DNA of 39,192 nucleotides. Source: Thiobacillus sp. UBA2597. Lineage in GTDB: Bacteria > Pseudomonadota > Gammaproteobacteria > Burkholderiales > Thiobacillaceae. The DNA lies in contig DDKN01000130.1 in assembly GCA_002339725.1 (NCBI GenBank), positions 1 to 39,192 of the forward strand. The letters run 5' to 3'. Made by a program: the position numbers and the translations under genes. Under the pieces are notes generated by a model. It was given only the letters and a program-made list of their open reading frames with translations. It had not been told where the DNA came from and did no database searches. Positions 1 to 7,015 of this stretch are shown one piece after another (the first letter of the stretch is position 1; each line of letters starts with the position of its first letter).

Positions 1-80
1 CGGCATATGGTCAACCTCTGATGTGTCGTGTTGGCCAATGGCCGTCCTGGGGATGGCGGGGCACGGCACGCGGCCGCTGA

Positions 81-455
81 TCAGCGGGCCTCGTTATAGG
101 CGATGATCAGTTTTTCCACCAGTTCGTCCAATTCGATCGGTTTCAGGCAGTAGTCGCTGGCACCGTGTTCCAGACCCTGCAGGCTGGTCTGCACCGAGGC
201 GTGGCCGGTGAGCATGACCACGGGCAGGCTGGGGGCGCGCTGCTTGATCAGGTTCAGGCAGGCGATGCCGTCGGTGTCGGGCAGCATCACATCGAGGACC
301 ACGACCTGGGGCCAGCCGGCGGCCACCTCGGGCAAGGCCATGGCACAGTGAGTGGCCGTTTTGACCTCGAACCCCCGGCGCATCAGCCGGCGCGCCGTGG
401 TTTCCAGGAAATCCTCTTCGTCGTCAATCAGCAGTATGTTGCGCGGGCGTTCCAA
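81..455 (-). CDS. Single-domain response regulator (CheY-like receiver)
   Basis: The 124-residue protein is one receiver domain and nothing else. The acidic pair D11/D12, the phospho-acceptor D55 (in VVLDVMLPD), the switch threonine T83 (MLTGHAS) and the conserved lysine K105 (CLKPIE) are all present, so it should be phosphorylatable. There is no DNA-binding or enzymatic output domain, so it must act by protein contact or as a relay intermediate. Its start lies inside the end of the PEP-synthase-like gene (about 32 bp overlap), implying translational coupling. It is the last gene of a minus-strand cluster that begins with a histidine kinase at 6801, its likely phosphodonor (inference). About 80 bp remain to the window edge, with no gene seen there. 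Confidence 0.9.
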   Translation of the reverse strand: MERPRNILLIDDEEDFLETTARRLMRRGFEVKTATHCAMALPEVAAGWPQVVVLDVMLPDTDGIACLNLIKQRAPSLPVVMLTGHASVQTSLQGLEHGASDYCLKPIELDELVEKLIIAYNEAR

Positions 456-2994
456 GCGTTGTTTCTCCTGTCTGCCTGATCAGGTCCTGGCGAATGCGGG
501 CGATGTCCGCGTGCAGCTTATCCACATAGCGGCTGATGAAGGCCTCCTCGTCCATCACCATGTCGACCTGCCGGGTGTGGATGATCAGATAGCCCAACAC
601 CACCAATCGCTCCCTGAGATACGGCACGGGCCGCTTCTCGATCCGGGCGGTGAGCGAATCGCCCTTGATCTCCACCCGAAAGTCGATCTCACGCAACATG
701 TCGCCGAGCAGGCGCACCCGCCGTCGGCGCCGGCGCTCGTCGGCGGCGCCGCCCTGAAAATGGAAGTTGACGTAGGACTCGGTGAGCAACTCCGAGAAGC
801 TGGCCTCGGCCAGGGCGAAATGGTAACCGAGACGCACGCTCAGGTTGCAGTAATTGCGCGAAAGCAGGAAGTAATTGCGCCCGGCCATGCGTGAACGCAC
901 CGCCGGTTCGAGCTGGGGATTCATCGCCGACTGGGCGATGATGGCACCCAGGCCACGCAGGCTGACCGGCGGCGGCCCTTCCCAAGGCACGGCGGTCATG
1001 CCCTGCCAGATCGCGAGCATGGGTTCGGAAACGATGTCCTCGATGCGTATGAATGGTGTGGAAAGATCGGCGTCCTTTCGGAACCCGTCGTCGAGATTGA
1101 TCACCCACCATTGGGACGGCATGTTGACCACCACCAGCTGCTTGGCCGACTTGTCGCGCGAACCGTAGCGATGGCCGAAATTGAACATTTCGGCCAAGGC
1201 CTTCTCGTGACAGAAGCGGGTGATGTCATGCAGCGTGCGGCAGGAAGCCGGCTTGAAGAAAGGCGAGTCGGGGTCGGTCAGGTGCAGCGGGGTGATATGG
1301 CTCAAGGCATCCTTGAGCAGGCGCTGCACCGGGCTGCCTTCCATCAGATTGGGACGGTGACGGGCAGCTTCGAGCAGGGATTCGATCCGGCCGTTGTAAA
1401 CCCGGCGCGCCGTGGCATCGACGGTCACCATCTGACCATTCTCCAACTGCTTCATGGCATCAGGCAGGTCGAACAGGGCCGGGATGCCGAACTCGCGTGC
1501 CACCGTGGCGAGATGGGTGGCCATCTGGCCTGATGCGCTGATCACGGCAGCCGCCTTGTTCATCAGCACGGCCCATTCCGGATAGGGCGTCTCCACCACC
1601 AGCACGGCATCCTTGGGGAACTGAAGCACATCCAGGGCGCAGGTGACCTTGAACACGGCACCGGCAGCCACGCCCCGGCTTGCCGTCACGCCGCCCGCCA
1701 GCAGCGGTGCCTGGCCCTCGAGTTGGCCGCGTGCCGCCTGCAGCCTGGGGGGGGAGGCCTCGGTAGTCGGCAGCTTGATCGGCCGTGCCTGCAAAATCAC
1801 CAGCCGGCCGGCGCCGTCGAGGGCCCATTCGATGTCCTGGGGGCCACCGAAGTGCGCCTCGATCAGCAGGGCCTGGCGTGCCAGTTCCCGCGCCTGGGCT
1901 TCATTCAGGCAGGGCGCGGCCGGGTTGGCCAGATGGATGACCTCGACCGTGTGCGGGGCCTCCCGCAAAACATGCAGCTGATCATAGGCAGAGCTGCCAT
2001 CGACGATGTGCTTGCCCAGACCCAATGCGGCATGAATCACCACCCACGGGCTGCGCACGTCCTCCGGGGCGTGTGAGTACACGACGCCGCTGCAAACCGC
2101 GTCGACCATGGCCAGGCAGCCCACCCCCATCAGCACGTCCTGGTGCCGGTAGCCGTGCTGCTGGCGATAGACGATGGCCTGGCTCTGGTATTTGCTGGCC
2201 ACGATGTCCTTGTAGACCTCGGCAATCTTGTCGGCGGCGACGTTGAGCCGGGTGCGGTATTGACCCGCGAAGGAGCCGTGTTGGCTATCCTCGCCCGAGG
2301 CGCTGGACCGCAGCGACACCGAGGCAGCGCCCAGCTGCCGGCAATGCCGGTTGATCAGGGCCTCGAGGTCGGCCGGCAGGGGGGCGGCGCGAATCAAGTC
2401 CTGGATGTCGGCGCTGACCGTGTACAGGGCTTCCAGATCCTCGATGTCGAGGGTTTTCAGGCGCCGGTTGATCTCGTCCTGGACATGGCTGGATTCCATG
2501 AAGTAGCGTGCCGCGGCGGCGGTAATGGCAAAGCCGTCCGGCACCAGGAGGCCCAGGTGGTTGCGGATCTCGCCCAGGTTGGCCATCTTGGCACCGACCT
2601 GATCGAGCACGCTGCAATCGATGGCGTCCATGGTCAGCACATAATCGGAGCCGGCCACCTCGGGCTGACGCGAGAGGATCGCCTCGATCTGCTCGGTGAT
2701 GAGATTGAAGCGGTCTTCCAGCTCGCGGTAGCGGCCATCGGCCAGAGCGATCAGGCTGTGCACCATCTTGTAGACGTTGACGGTCAGCGCGGTCAGCACG
2801 CCGCGGACGAATGCCATGCCGAAGGGTTTGCCCGAGTGCAGCATCTCCTCGGCGGTCGACATCAGCTCGAGTGCGTTGTTGTTGGCGGTGAGCAAGGCGC
2901 GGAAATTGCGATAGTGCTCGCGAAAGGCCGATTGGATGGCCTCGGGCGGGAGCTGCGCCCGGGGCCGGAACAGGCGCTTGAGGAATTCGAGCAT
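424..2994 (-). CDS. PEP-synthase-like phosphotransfer protein (ATP-grasp and phospho-His domains, novel C-terminus)
   Basis: The 856-residue protein has an ~120-residue helical N-terminus. A PPDK/PEP-synthase ATP-grasp domain follows at roughly 125-425 (VGAKMANLGEI, SLRSSASGEDSQHGSFAGQY, GGPQDIEWALDG, ILQARPI). Next is the mobile phosphohistidine domain at about 440-535, with the catalytic-type histidine at H494 (ATHLATVAREFGIPAL). The usual C-terminal TIM barrel that binds PEP/pyruvate is absent. The last ~320 residues look like nothing I recognise and contain a six-arginine run. It therefore probably moves phosphate from ATP to His494 and on to an unknown acceptor rather than making PEP (inference). 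The frame opens at 3129, but translation from there would overlap the upstream gene. I chose the ATG at 2994 (MLEFLKRLF), just after a strong hairpin. Confidence 0.8.
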   Translation of the reverse strand: MLEFLKRLFRPRAQLPPEAIQSAFREHYRNFRALLTANNNALELMSTAEEMLHSGKPFGMAFVRGVLTALTVNVYKMVHSLIALADGRYRELEDRFNLITEQIEAILSRQPEVAGSDYVLTMDAIDCSVLDQVGAKMANLGEIRNHLGLLVPDGFAITAAAARYFMESSHVQDEINRRLKTLDIEDLEALYTVSADIQDLIRAAPLPADLEALINRHCRQLGAASVSLRSSASGEDSQHGSFAGQYRTRLNVAADKIAEVYKDIVASKYQSQAIVYRQQHGYRHQDVLMGVGCLAMVDAVCSGVVYSHAPEDVRSPWVVIHAALGLGKHIVDGSSAYDQLHVLREAPHTVEVIHLANPAAPCLNEAQARELARQALLIEAHFGGPQDIEWALDGAGRLVILQARPIKLPTTEASPPRLQAARGQLEGQAPLLAGGVTASRGVAAGAVFKVTCALDVLQFPKDAVLVVETPYPEWAVLMNKAAAVISASGQMATHLATVAREFGIPALFDLPDAMKQLENGQMVTVDATARRVYNGRIESLLEAARHRPNLMEGSPVQRLLKDALSHITPLHLTDPDSPFFKPASCRTLHDITRFCHEKALAEMFNFGHRYGSRDKSAKQLVVVNMPSQWWVINLDDGFRKDADLSTPFIRIEDIVSEPMLAIWQGMTAVPWEGPPPVSLRGLGAIIAQSAMNPQLEPAVRSRMAGRNYFLLSRNYCNLSVRLGYHFALAEASFSELLTESYVNFHFQGGAADERRRRRRVRLLGDMLREIDFRVEIKGDSLTARIEKRPVPYLRERLVVLGYLIIHTRQVDMVMDEEAFISRYVDKLHADIARIRQDLIRQTGETTLGTPAQHTAD

Positions 2995-3014
2995 CGGGCC
3001 AGGATATCTTGTCG

Positions 3015-3044
3015 CTGGCCTGGCCGCCAGGGCGGCCAGGCCAG
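3015..3044 (-). terminator. Perfect GC-rich intercistronic hairpin
   Basis: Fourteen-base arms at 3015-3028 and 3031-3044 are perfectly complementary around a two-base centre. The structure starts 2 bp after the stop codon of the membrane-protein gene and ends about 20 bp before the start of the PEP-synthase-like gene. No T-tract follows on the minus strand. It may be a partial terminator, or an mRNA-processing or stabilising element that sets different expression for the two halves of the operon. Confidence 0.6.
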
Positions 3045-3046
3045 GC

Positions 3047-3736
3047 TCAATGATCGAGCTTGATGCCCCAGCCTTCGAACAGGAACAGGATGGCGAAGCC
3101 GTACCAGATGGTGTAGAGCACGTAGCCAACCAAAGCCGCCAGGGCGACCCAGATCATGCTGCTCATGGGCACGGCCTCGATGTCGTAATAATTGTAGGCC
3201 GGCTCCACCGCTTTGGTCTGCACATCGCGCAGGATCTTGGCTTCCTTGAATTTCTCCTGTTTGGTCAGATCCTTGCCCATGGCCGTGAGGGCCTGATGCC
3301 AGTCATACAGCGCGCGTTTTGCCTCGAACGCATACTTGGCGGAGACTGCCTCGCCATCGTTCTTGAACATGAGGTCGGCGTCGGTCAGAGTGGCATGCAG
3401 CATCCTGCCCAGGTCGCCGCTGACGCTGAGCTTCACCCCATCCCTGGTCACGGTGGCGCCGGCAGTGGTGAACAGCTTCGCCATGCGTTCGGCCTGACCG
3501 GCGTCCGCGGCTTTCAGGGCGAGCGTGACGTGGTTGCCGTCCAGCGCCCGGGCCTTTTCGGTGACGGCAGGGATGTAGTAGGCCGAGTCCTTGGAGATCG
3601 AATTGAACATGCCGTCCAGATAGTCCAGGGTGTTGCGCCCCCCTTCGAGCAGCGGGCTCAGGATGGCGAACAGGGCCAGGAAGAAGCTCGCGATCAGGGC
3701 GAGTCCGATGCCGAATTCCTTTTTGTCGTGAATCAT
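3047..3736 (-). CDS. Two-helix membrane protein of unknown function in TauE operon
   Basis: The 229-residue protein has a transmembrane helix near residues 8-28 and another near 195-217. Between them is a mostly polar ~165-residue domain. If the N-terminus is cytoplasmic, that domain would face the periplasm. I recognise no family motif. The start follows a strong ribosome-binding site (GAGGAGG), and only 2 bp separate it from the stop of the upstream TauE-like permease, so the two are surely co-translated. The position suggests an accessory or ligand-sensing subunit of the permease (inference). The function is not known from sequence. Confidence 0.8.
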   Translation of the reverse strand: MIHDKKEFGIGLALIASFFLALFAILSPLLEGGRNTLDYLDGMFNSISKDSAYYIPAVTEKARALDGNHVTLALKAADAGQAERMAKLFTTAGATVTRDGVKLSVSGDLGRMLHATLTDADLMFKNDGEAVSAKYAFEAKRALYDWHQALTAMGKDLTKQEKFKEAKILRDVQTKAVEPAYNYYDIEAVPMSSMIWVALAALVGYVLYTIWYGFAILFLFEGWGIKLDH

Positions 3737-3738
3737 GA

Positions 3739-5028
3739 TCAGGCCTCCTCGACTTTCAGTGCCCTGAGATTGGAGATGAAGGTCCAGACCACCCAGACCG
3801 CAAAACTGCTCAGCGCGATGAAGAAGATGCCGATGCCGATGGTTTCTATGGTGGCGGCGGTCTCTTTGGTCAGGGGGATGTAGTCCATGGCGGCCAGCTT
3901 GCCGGGCAGGGCGAACACCCGGTTGATGAAGGCCGACATGACTGCCAGGGCGAAGAAGCCGCGAATGGTCACTCCGGAGACGACCTTGGTCACCAGGGTG
4001 CCAATCTGGATGCCGATCAGCGAGCCCAGCAACATGCCCATGGCCAGGGTATAGAAGATGAAACCGTAGATGGCGTATTGACCGATACCGGCATAGCCTG
4101 CGGTGAACACGATCTGCAGGATGTCGGTGCCCACCGTGGTGGAAGCGGAGACGCCGAGCACATACACGAAGATCGGGAAGGTGAGGAAGCCGCCGCCCAC
4201 CCCCATAATCGCGGCGGCGATGCCGACGATGAAGCCGGACAGGACCAGAAAGGCGGCGGAGATCCTGCGGCCGCCGGGGACCACGCCCTCGTCGAAGTGG
4301 ACCATGGGCGGCAGGTTGATGGCTTGCAGTTTCTGCGCCAGGCCGGTGCGGTCATCGAAGACGGCAGGGCTGCTGGCTTTGGCGGCGGCGGCCGGCGCGG
4401 CGACGGCCTTGCGTGACTTCAAGAAGTCGGCCATGCCATAGAAGGCCAAAAAGCCCAGGATAAAGACATAGATCGTGGTGATGAAGGCGTCCGACAGCAC
4501 AGGGTTGATCTCGTACAGGGTACGGTTGATGTAGCCGCCCACCGTTGCGCCGATGATGGAGCCGATCAAAAAGGTGACCGCCAGCGCGACCGAGATATTG
4601 CCCAGTTTGCGATGCAGCACGCTGCCCATGATGGCCTTGGCGAAGATGTGGAAGAGGTCGGTGCCGACGGCCAGGATGCCCTTGACCCCCGCACTCATCA
4701 GCGCCGGGGCGATGATGAAGCCGCCGCCGGCGCCGATGGCACCGGTGATCAGCCCGGCCACGACGCCGACGGCGATGGAGGCCAGGAAAATGGTCGTGGT
4801 GTAATGGGCCGGGCCATAAGCCTGCTTGCCGCCGAGGATGTCGGGCAGGGCGCTGCCCACCTCGTCGGCAAAGGCGACGCCGATCACGGCAATGGGCAGG
4901 AGACAAAGCAGCAGGACCATCAAGCGTCTACGTTCACGCAGGATGCGCTGAGAGGTCTCGATGTCCCATTGCGCATAGCTGCGCGCGCCTAACATCATCA
5001 AGTCATACAGATGTCTGGGCAAGCTCAT
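3739..5028 (-). CDS. TauE/SafE family permease (sulfite exporter-like)
   Basis: The 429-residue polytopic membrane protein shows the internal duplication typical of the TauE/SafE (DUF81) family. GAIGAGGG at 96-103 with VGTD at 121-124 is repeated in the second half as IMGVGGG followed by TTVGTD. An extra N-terminal stretch of ~75 residues, with one hydrophobic segment near 37-54, and a central alanine-rich loop make it longer than simple family members (about 250-270 residues). The family moves sulfite, sulfoacetate and other organic or inorganic anions, and the substrate here cannot be read from sequence. An AGGAG site sits 8 bp before the ATG. It lies between the histidine kinase and the small membrane protein in one operon. 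Confidence 0.88.
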   Translation of the reverse strand: MSLPRHLYDLMMLGARSYAQWDIETSQRILRERRRLMVLLLCLLPIAVIGVAFADEVGSALPDILGGKQAYGPAHYTTTIFLASIAVGVVAGLITGAIGAGGGFIIAPALMSAGVKGILAVGTDLFHIFAKAIMGSVLHRKLGNISVALAVTFLIGSIIGATVGGYINRTLYEINPVLSDAFITTIYVFILGFLAFYGMADFLKSRKAVAAPAAAAKASSPAVFDDRTGLAQKLQAINLPPMVHFDEGVVPGGRRISAAFLVLSGFIVGIAAAIMGVGGGFLTFPIFVYVLGVSASTTVGTDILQIVFTAGYAGIGQYAIYGFIFYTLAMGMLLGSLIGIQIGTLVTKVVSGVTIRGFFALAVMSAFINRVFALPGKLAAMDYIPLTKETAATIETIGIGIFFIALSSFAVWVVWTFISNLRALKVEEA

Positions 5029-5073
5029 GGTCTGGTCTCCTGTGGAGGTTGCGATGAATGGCGAGGATTCGGC

Positions 5074-6801
5074 TCAGGCATGTTCCGTCACCTCGCCGCT
5101 TGGACGGGTCAAGGGCAGGCGCAGCGTGAAGAGGGCGCCTCCGCCCGGCTGATTGCCGGCGCTCAGTTCACCGCCCAGGCGGCTCATGATGTCGCGGCAG
5201 ACATAGAGCCCCAGGCCGGTGCCCTTGCCTTTGGGCTTGGTGGTGAAGAACGGGTCATATAAGTGCGCCATCACCTCGTCGCTGAGGCCGGGGCCGGTGT
5301 CGGCGAATTCCACGACGATGCTGTCGTTCTCACGCCGGCTGCGGATATCGATGCGCCCATCCTGCCCGATGGCGTCGATCGCGTTGTGCAAAAGATTGAG
5401 AATGACCTGTTGCAACTGGCCGACATCGGTGTGGATGAGGGGTAAATCGGGCTGATAATGGCGTACAAGCTCGATCCGATGCCGCTTGGCTTCGTGTTCC
5501 AAGAGGGCGGCGGTCTCCTCGATCGCCTGGTTGATGCGGGTCGCCGATGGCTCATAGTCCTGGTTGCGGGAAAAACCGAGCAGACGGCGCGTGATGGTGC
5601 TGGTTCGTCCGATCTGGGTGCGAATCTTGCCGATCGCCTGGCGATAATCGGCCAGGTGGTGGACCCGATCCGGCTGTTCCTCGTCCAACAGTTCGTCGAT
5701 CAAGCCGGCCTGGTCGGAAATGATCTGCAATGGGTTGTTGATCTCATGGGCCACACTGGCCGACAGGCGACCGATCAGGGCCAGCTTCTCCACCTCGCGG
5801 ACCTGATGCGCCAGTTGGCTGCGTTCCTGTTCGGCCCGGGCCAGCCGGCCGATCATGGAGTGCATGAGCAGGACGGCTACCAGTACGATGACCGCCGAGG
5901 CGGAAACGGCGAGCGCGGTATCCAGCCGACGGGCCTTGTTGTAGGAGGCCAGGGAGGCGGCCACGTCGGTCTCCAGCACCAGCAGCCATTGCCGGTTGTT
6001 CAAATGAACCGCGCTGTAGATCTGGTCCCCCCGGCGTGTCGCCGTGCCGGCGTTGTCGGCCAGGCTGGTGAAAAAACGCATCTCTTCCGGCGTTATCATC
6101 GTGTGGCCGTGTCGGCTGGGCGTCTGCAATTCGCCCCGGCGGTTGACGATGTAGGCATCGCCCCCGGGCCCCACGTTTGCACTGGCCACCAGATTGTGGA
6201 ACAGGGCCGAATTGATGGTCGCCCGCAAAATCCAGGTGCGATCGGGATCGGCCACGGCCACGATGAGATGGGGCACCTTGCGATAGCCGGTGAACACATC
6301 ACTGACGTAACGGCCGCTGCGCATCACCTCGGCGAACCATTCGGCCTTGGCGTAGTTTTTCCCGGCCAATTCCTTTTCGAACGGCCCCTGATAGGCGAGG
6401 TGATTGCCCGCGCGGTCGATGACGCCAAGATCGGTGATCACGCGATTTCGGTTCATGGCCTGAAACACTGTGGCCAGGCGCGTGTTTTCGCTCAACATCC
6501 GGGGGCTGGCCAGGGCCATGAAACCGGCCAGCTGGTCTTCCTGGTTTTCCAGAAACTGATCGATCAGTGCGCGCCGGTCGCCGGCCAAGGTGGCCAGCTC
6601 AAGCGAGGTGCGTTCCATCCAGGATTGCTGATAGAAACGCGAGGCGTTGTAGTTGAGGATCAGCAGCGGCACGATCGAAACCGCGATGAATACCAAGGCG
6701 AACAGGTATTTCTGGCGGGTGTAGTAGGCTTCCTGGCTTCTCATGCGCTGCGATCGGCTAATGGGTGGCGGCCGGTCGGACCCTGCCCTGTGAGCGGTCA
6801 C
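5074..6801 (-). CDS. Membrane sensor histidine kinase
   Basis: The 575-residue protein has a first transmembrane helix around 30-50 and a second around 295-317. The extracytoplasmic ~245-residue sensor region between them resembles a Cache-type domain. A coiled segment leads to the HisKA box, with the phospho-accepting H352 in SVAHEINNPLQ. The HATPase domain carries an N box (LLHNAIDAI), G1 (DTGPGLSD) and G2 (GTGLGLYVC). I see no clear HAMP or PAS domain. The longest reading begins at a GTG (6801). An ATG at 6744 is an alternative, and neither has a strong ribosome-binding site. It heads the operon with the TauE-like permease and the receiver protein at 81-455, its probable partner. Confidence 0.88.
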   Translation of the reverse strand: MTAHRAGSDRPPPISRSQRMRSQEAYYTRQKYLFALVFIAVSIVPLLILNYNASRFYQQSWMERTSLELATLAGDRRALIDQFLENQEDQLAGFMALASPRMLSENTRLATVFQAMNRNRVITDLGVIDRAGNHLAYQGPFEKELAGKNYAKAEWFAEVMRSGRYVSDVFTGYRKVPHLIVAVADPDRTWILRATINSALFHNLVASANVGPGGDAYIVNRRGELQTPSRHGHTMITPEEMRFFTSLADNAGTATRRGDQIYSAVHLNNRQWLLVLETDVAASLASYNKARRLDTALAVSASAVIVLVAVLLMHSMIGRLARAEQERSQLAHQVREVEKLALIGRLSASVAHEINNPLQIISDQAGLIDELLDEEQPDRVHHLADYRQAIGKIRTQIGRTSTITRRLLGFSRNQDYEPSATRINQAIEETAALLEHEAKRHRIELVRHYQPDLPLIHTDVGQLQQVILNLLHNAIDAIGQDGRIDIRSRRENDSIVVEFADTGPGLSDEVMAHLYDPFFTTKPKGKGTGLGLYVCRDIMSRLGGELSAGNQPGGGALFTLRLPLTRPSGEVTEHA

Positions 6802-6913
6802 TTGGTGCGGACCGCTGAAGGCTCCAGCCCATCTCAGGCAACCTGCGCCTCATCATGACCCCGTAATATCAGAAATACAGAATATTCGGAGTTCAATGTA
6901 GTAAATCTTCCCC

Positions 6914-6943
6914 GGGCAGGCAATCCGGTCATTCGGCCTGCCC
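6914..6943. terminator. Hairpin between kinase and SulP-USP genes
   Basis: Eight-base GC-rich arms at 6914-6921 and 6936-6943 flank a 14-base loop. No clear T-tract follows on either strand, so the terminator reading is weak. It sits between the end of the minus-strand SulP-USP gene and the minus-strand kinase gene. Confidence 0.3.
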
Positions 6944-6983
6944 TTGGGCGGGGGATAAGGCATCCAGCGGCGCAGTGGTTTGA

Positions 6984-7015
6984 GTGAGCGGCCGGTGGGT
7001 TGCCCGACCGCTCAC
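6984..7015 (-). terminator. Terminator-like hairpin at end of SulP-USP gene
   Basis: Twelve-base arms at 6984-6995 and 7004-7015 pair in the minus-strand transcript with a single G-U pair and an 8-base loop. The right arm overlaps the TGA stop codon of the SulP-USP gene. There is no strong U-tract after it, so it may stop or stabilise the transcript end. Confidence 0.45.

Noticed and set aside
424..2994. Functional phosphoenolpyruvate synthase
   Set aside because: The C-terminal PEP/pyruvate-binding barrel is missing and replaced by an unrelated domain.
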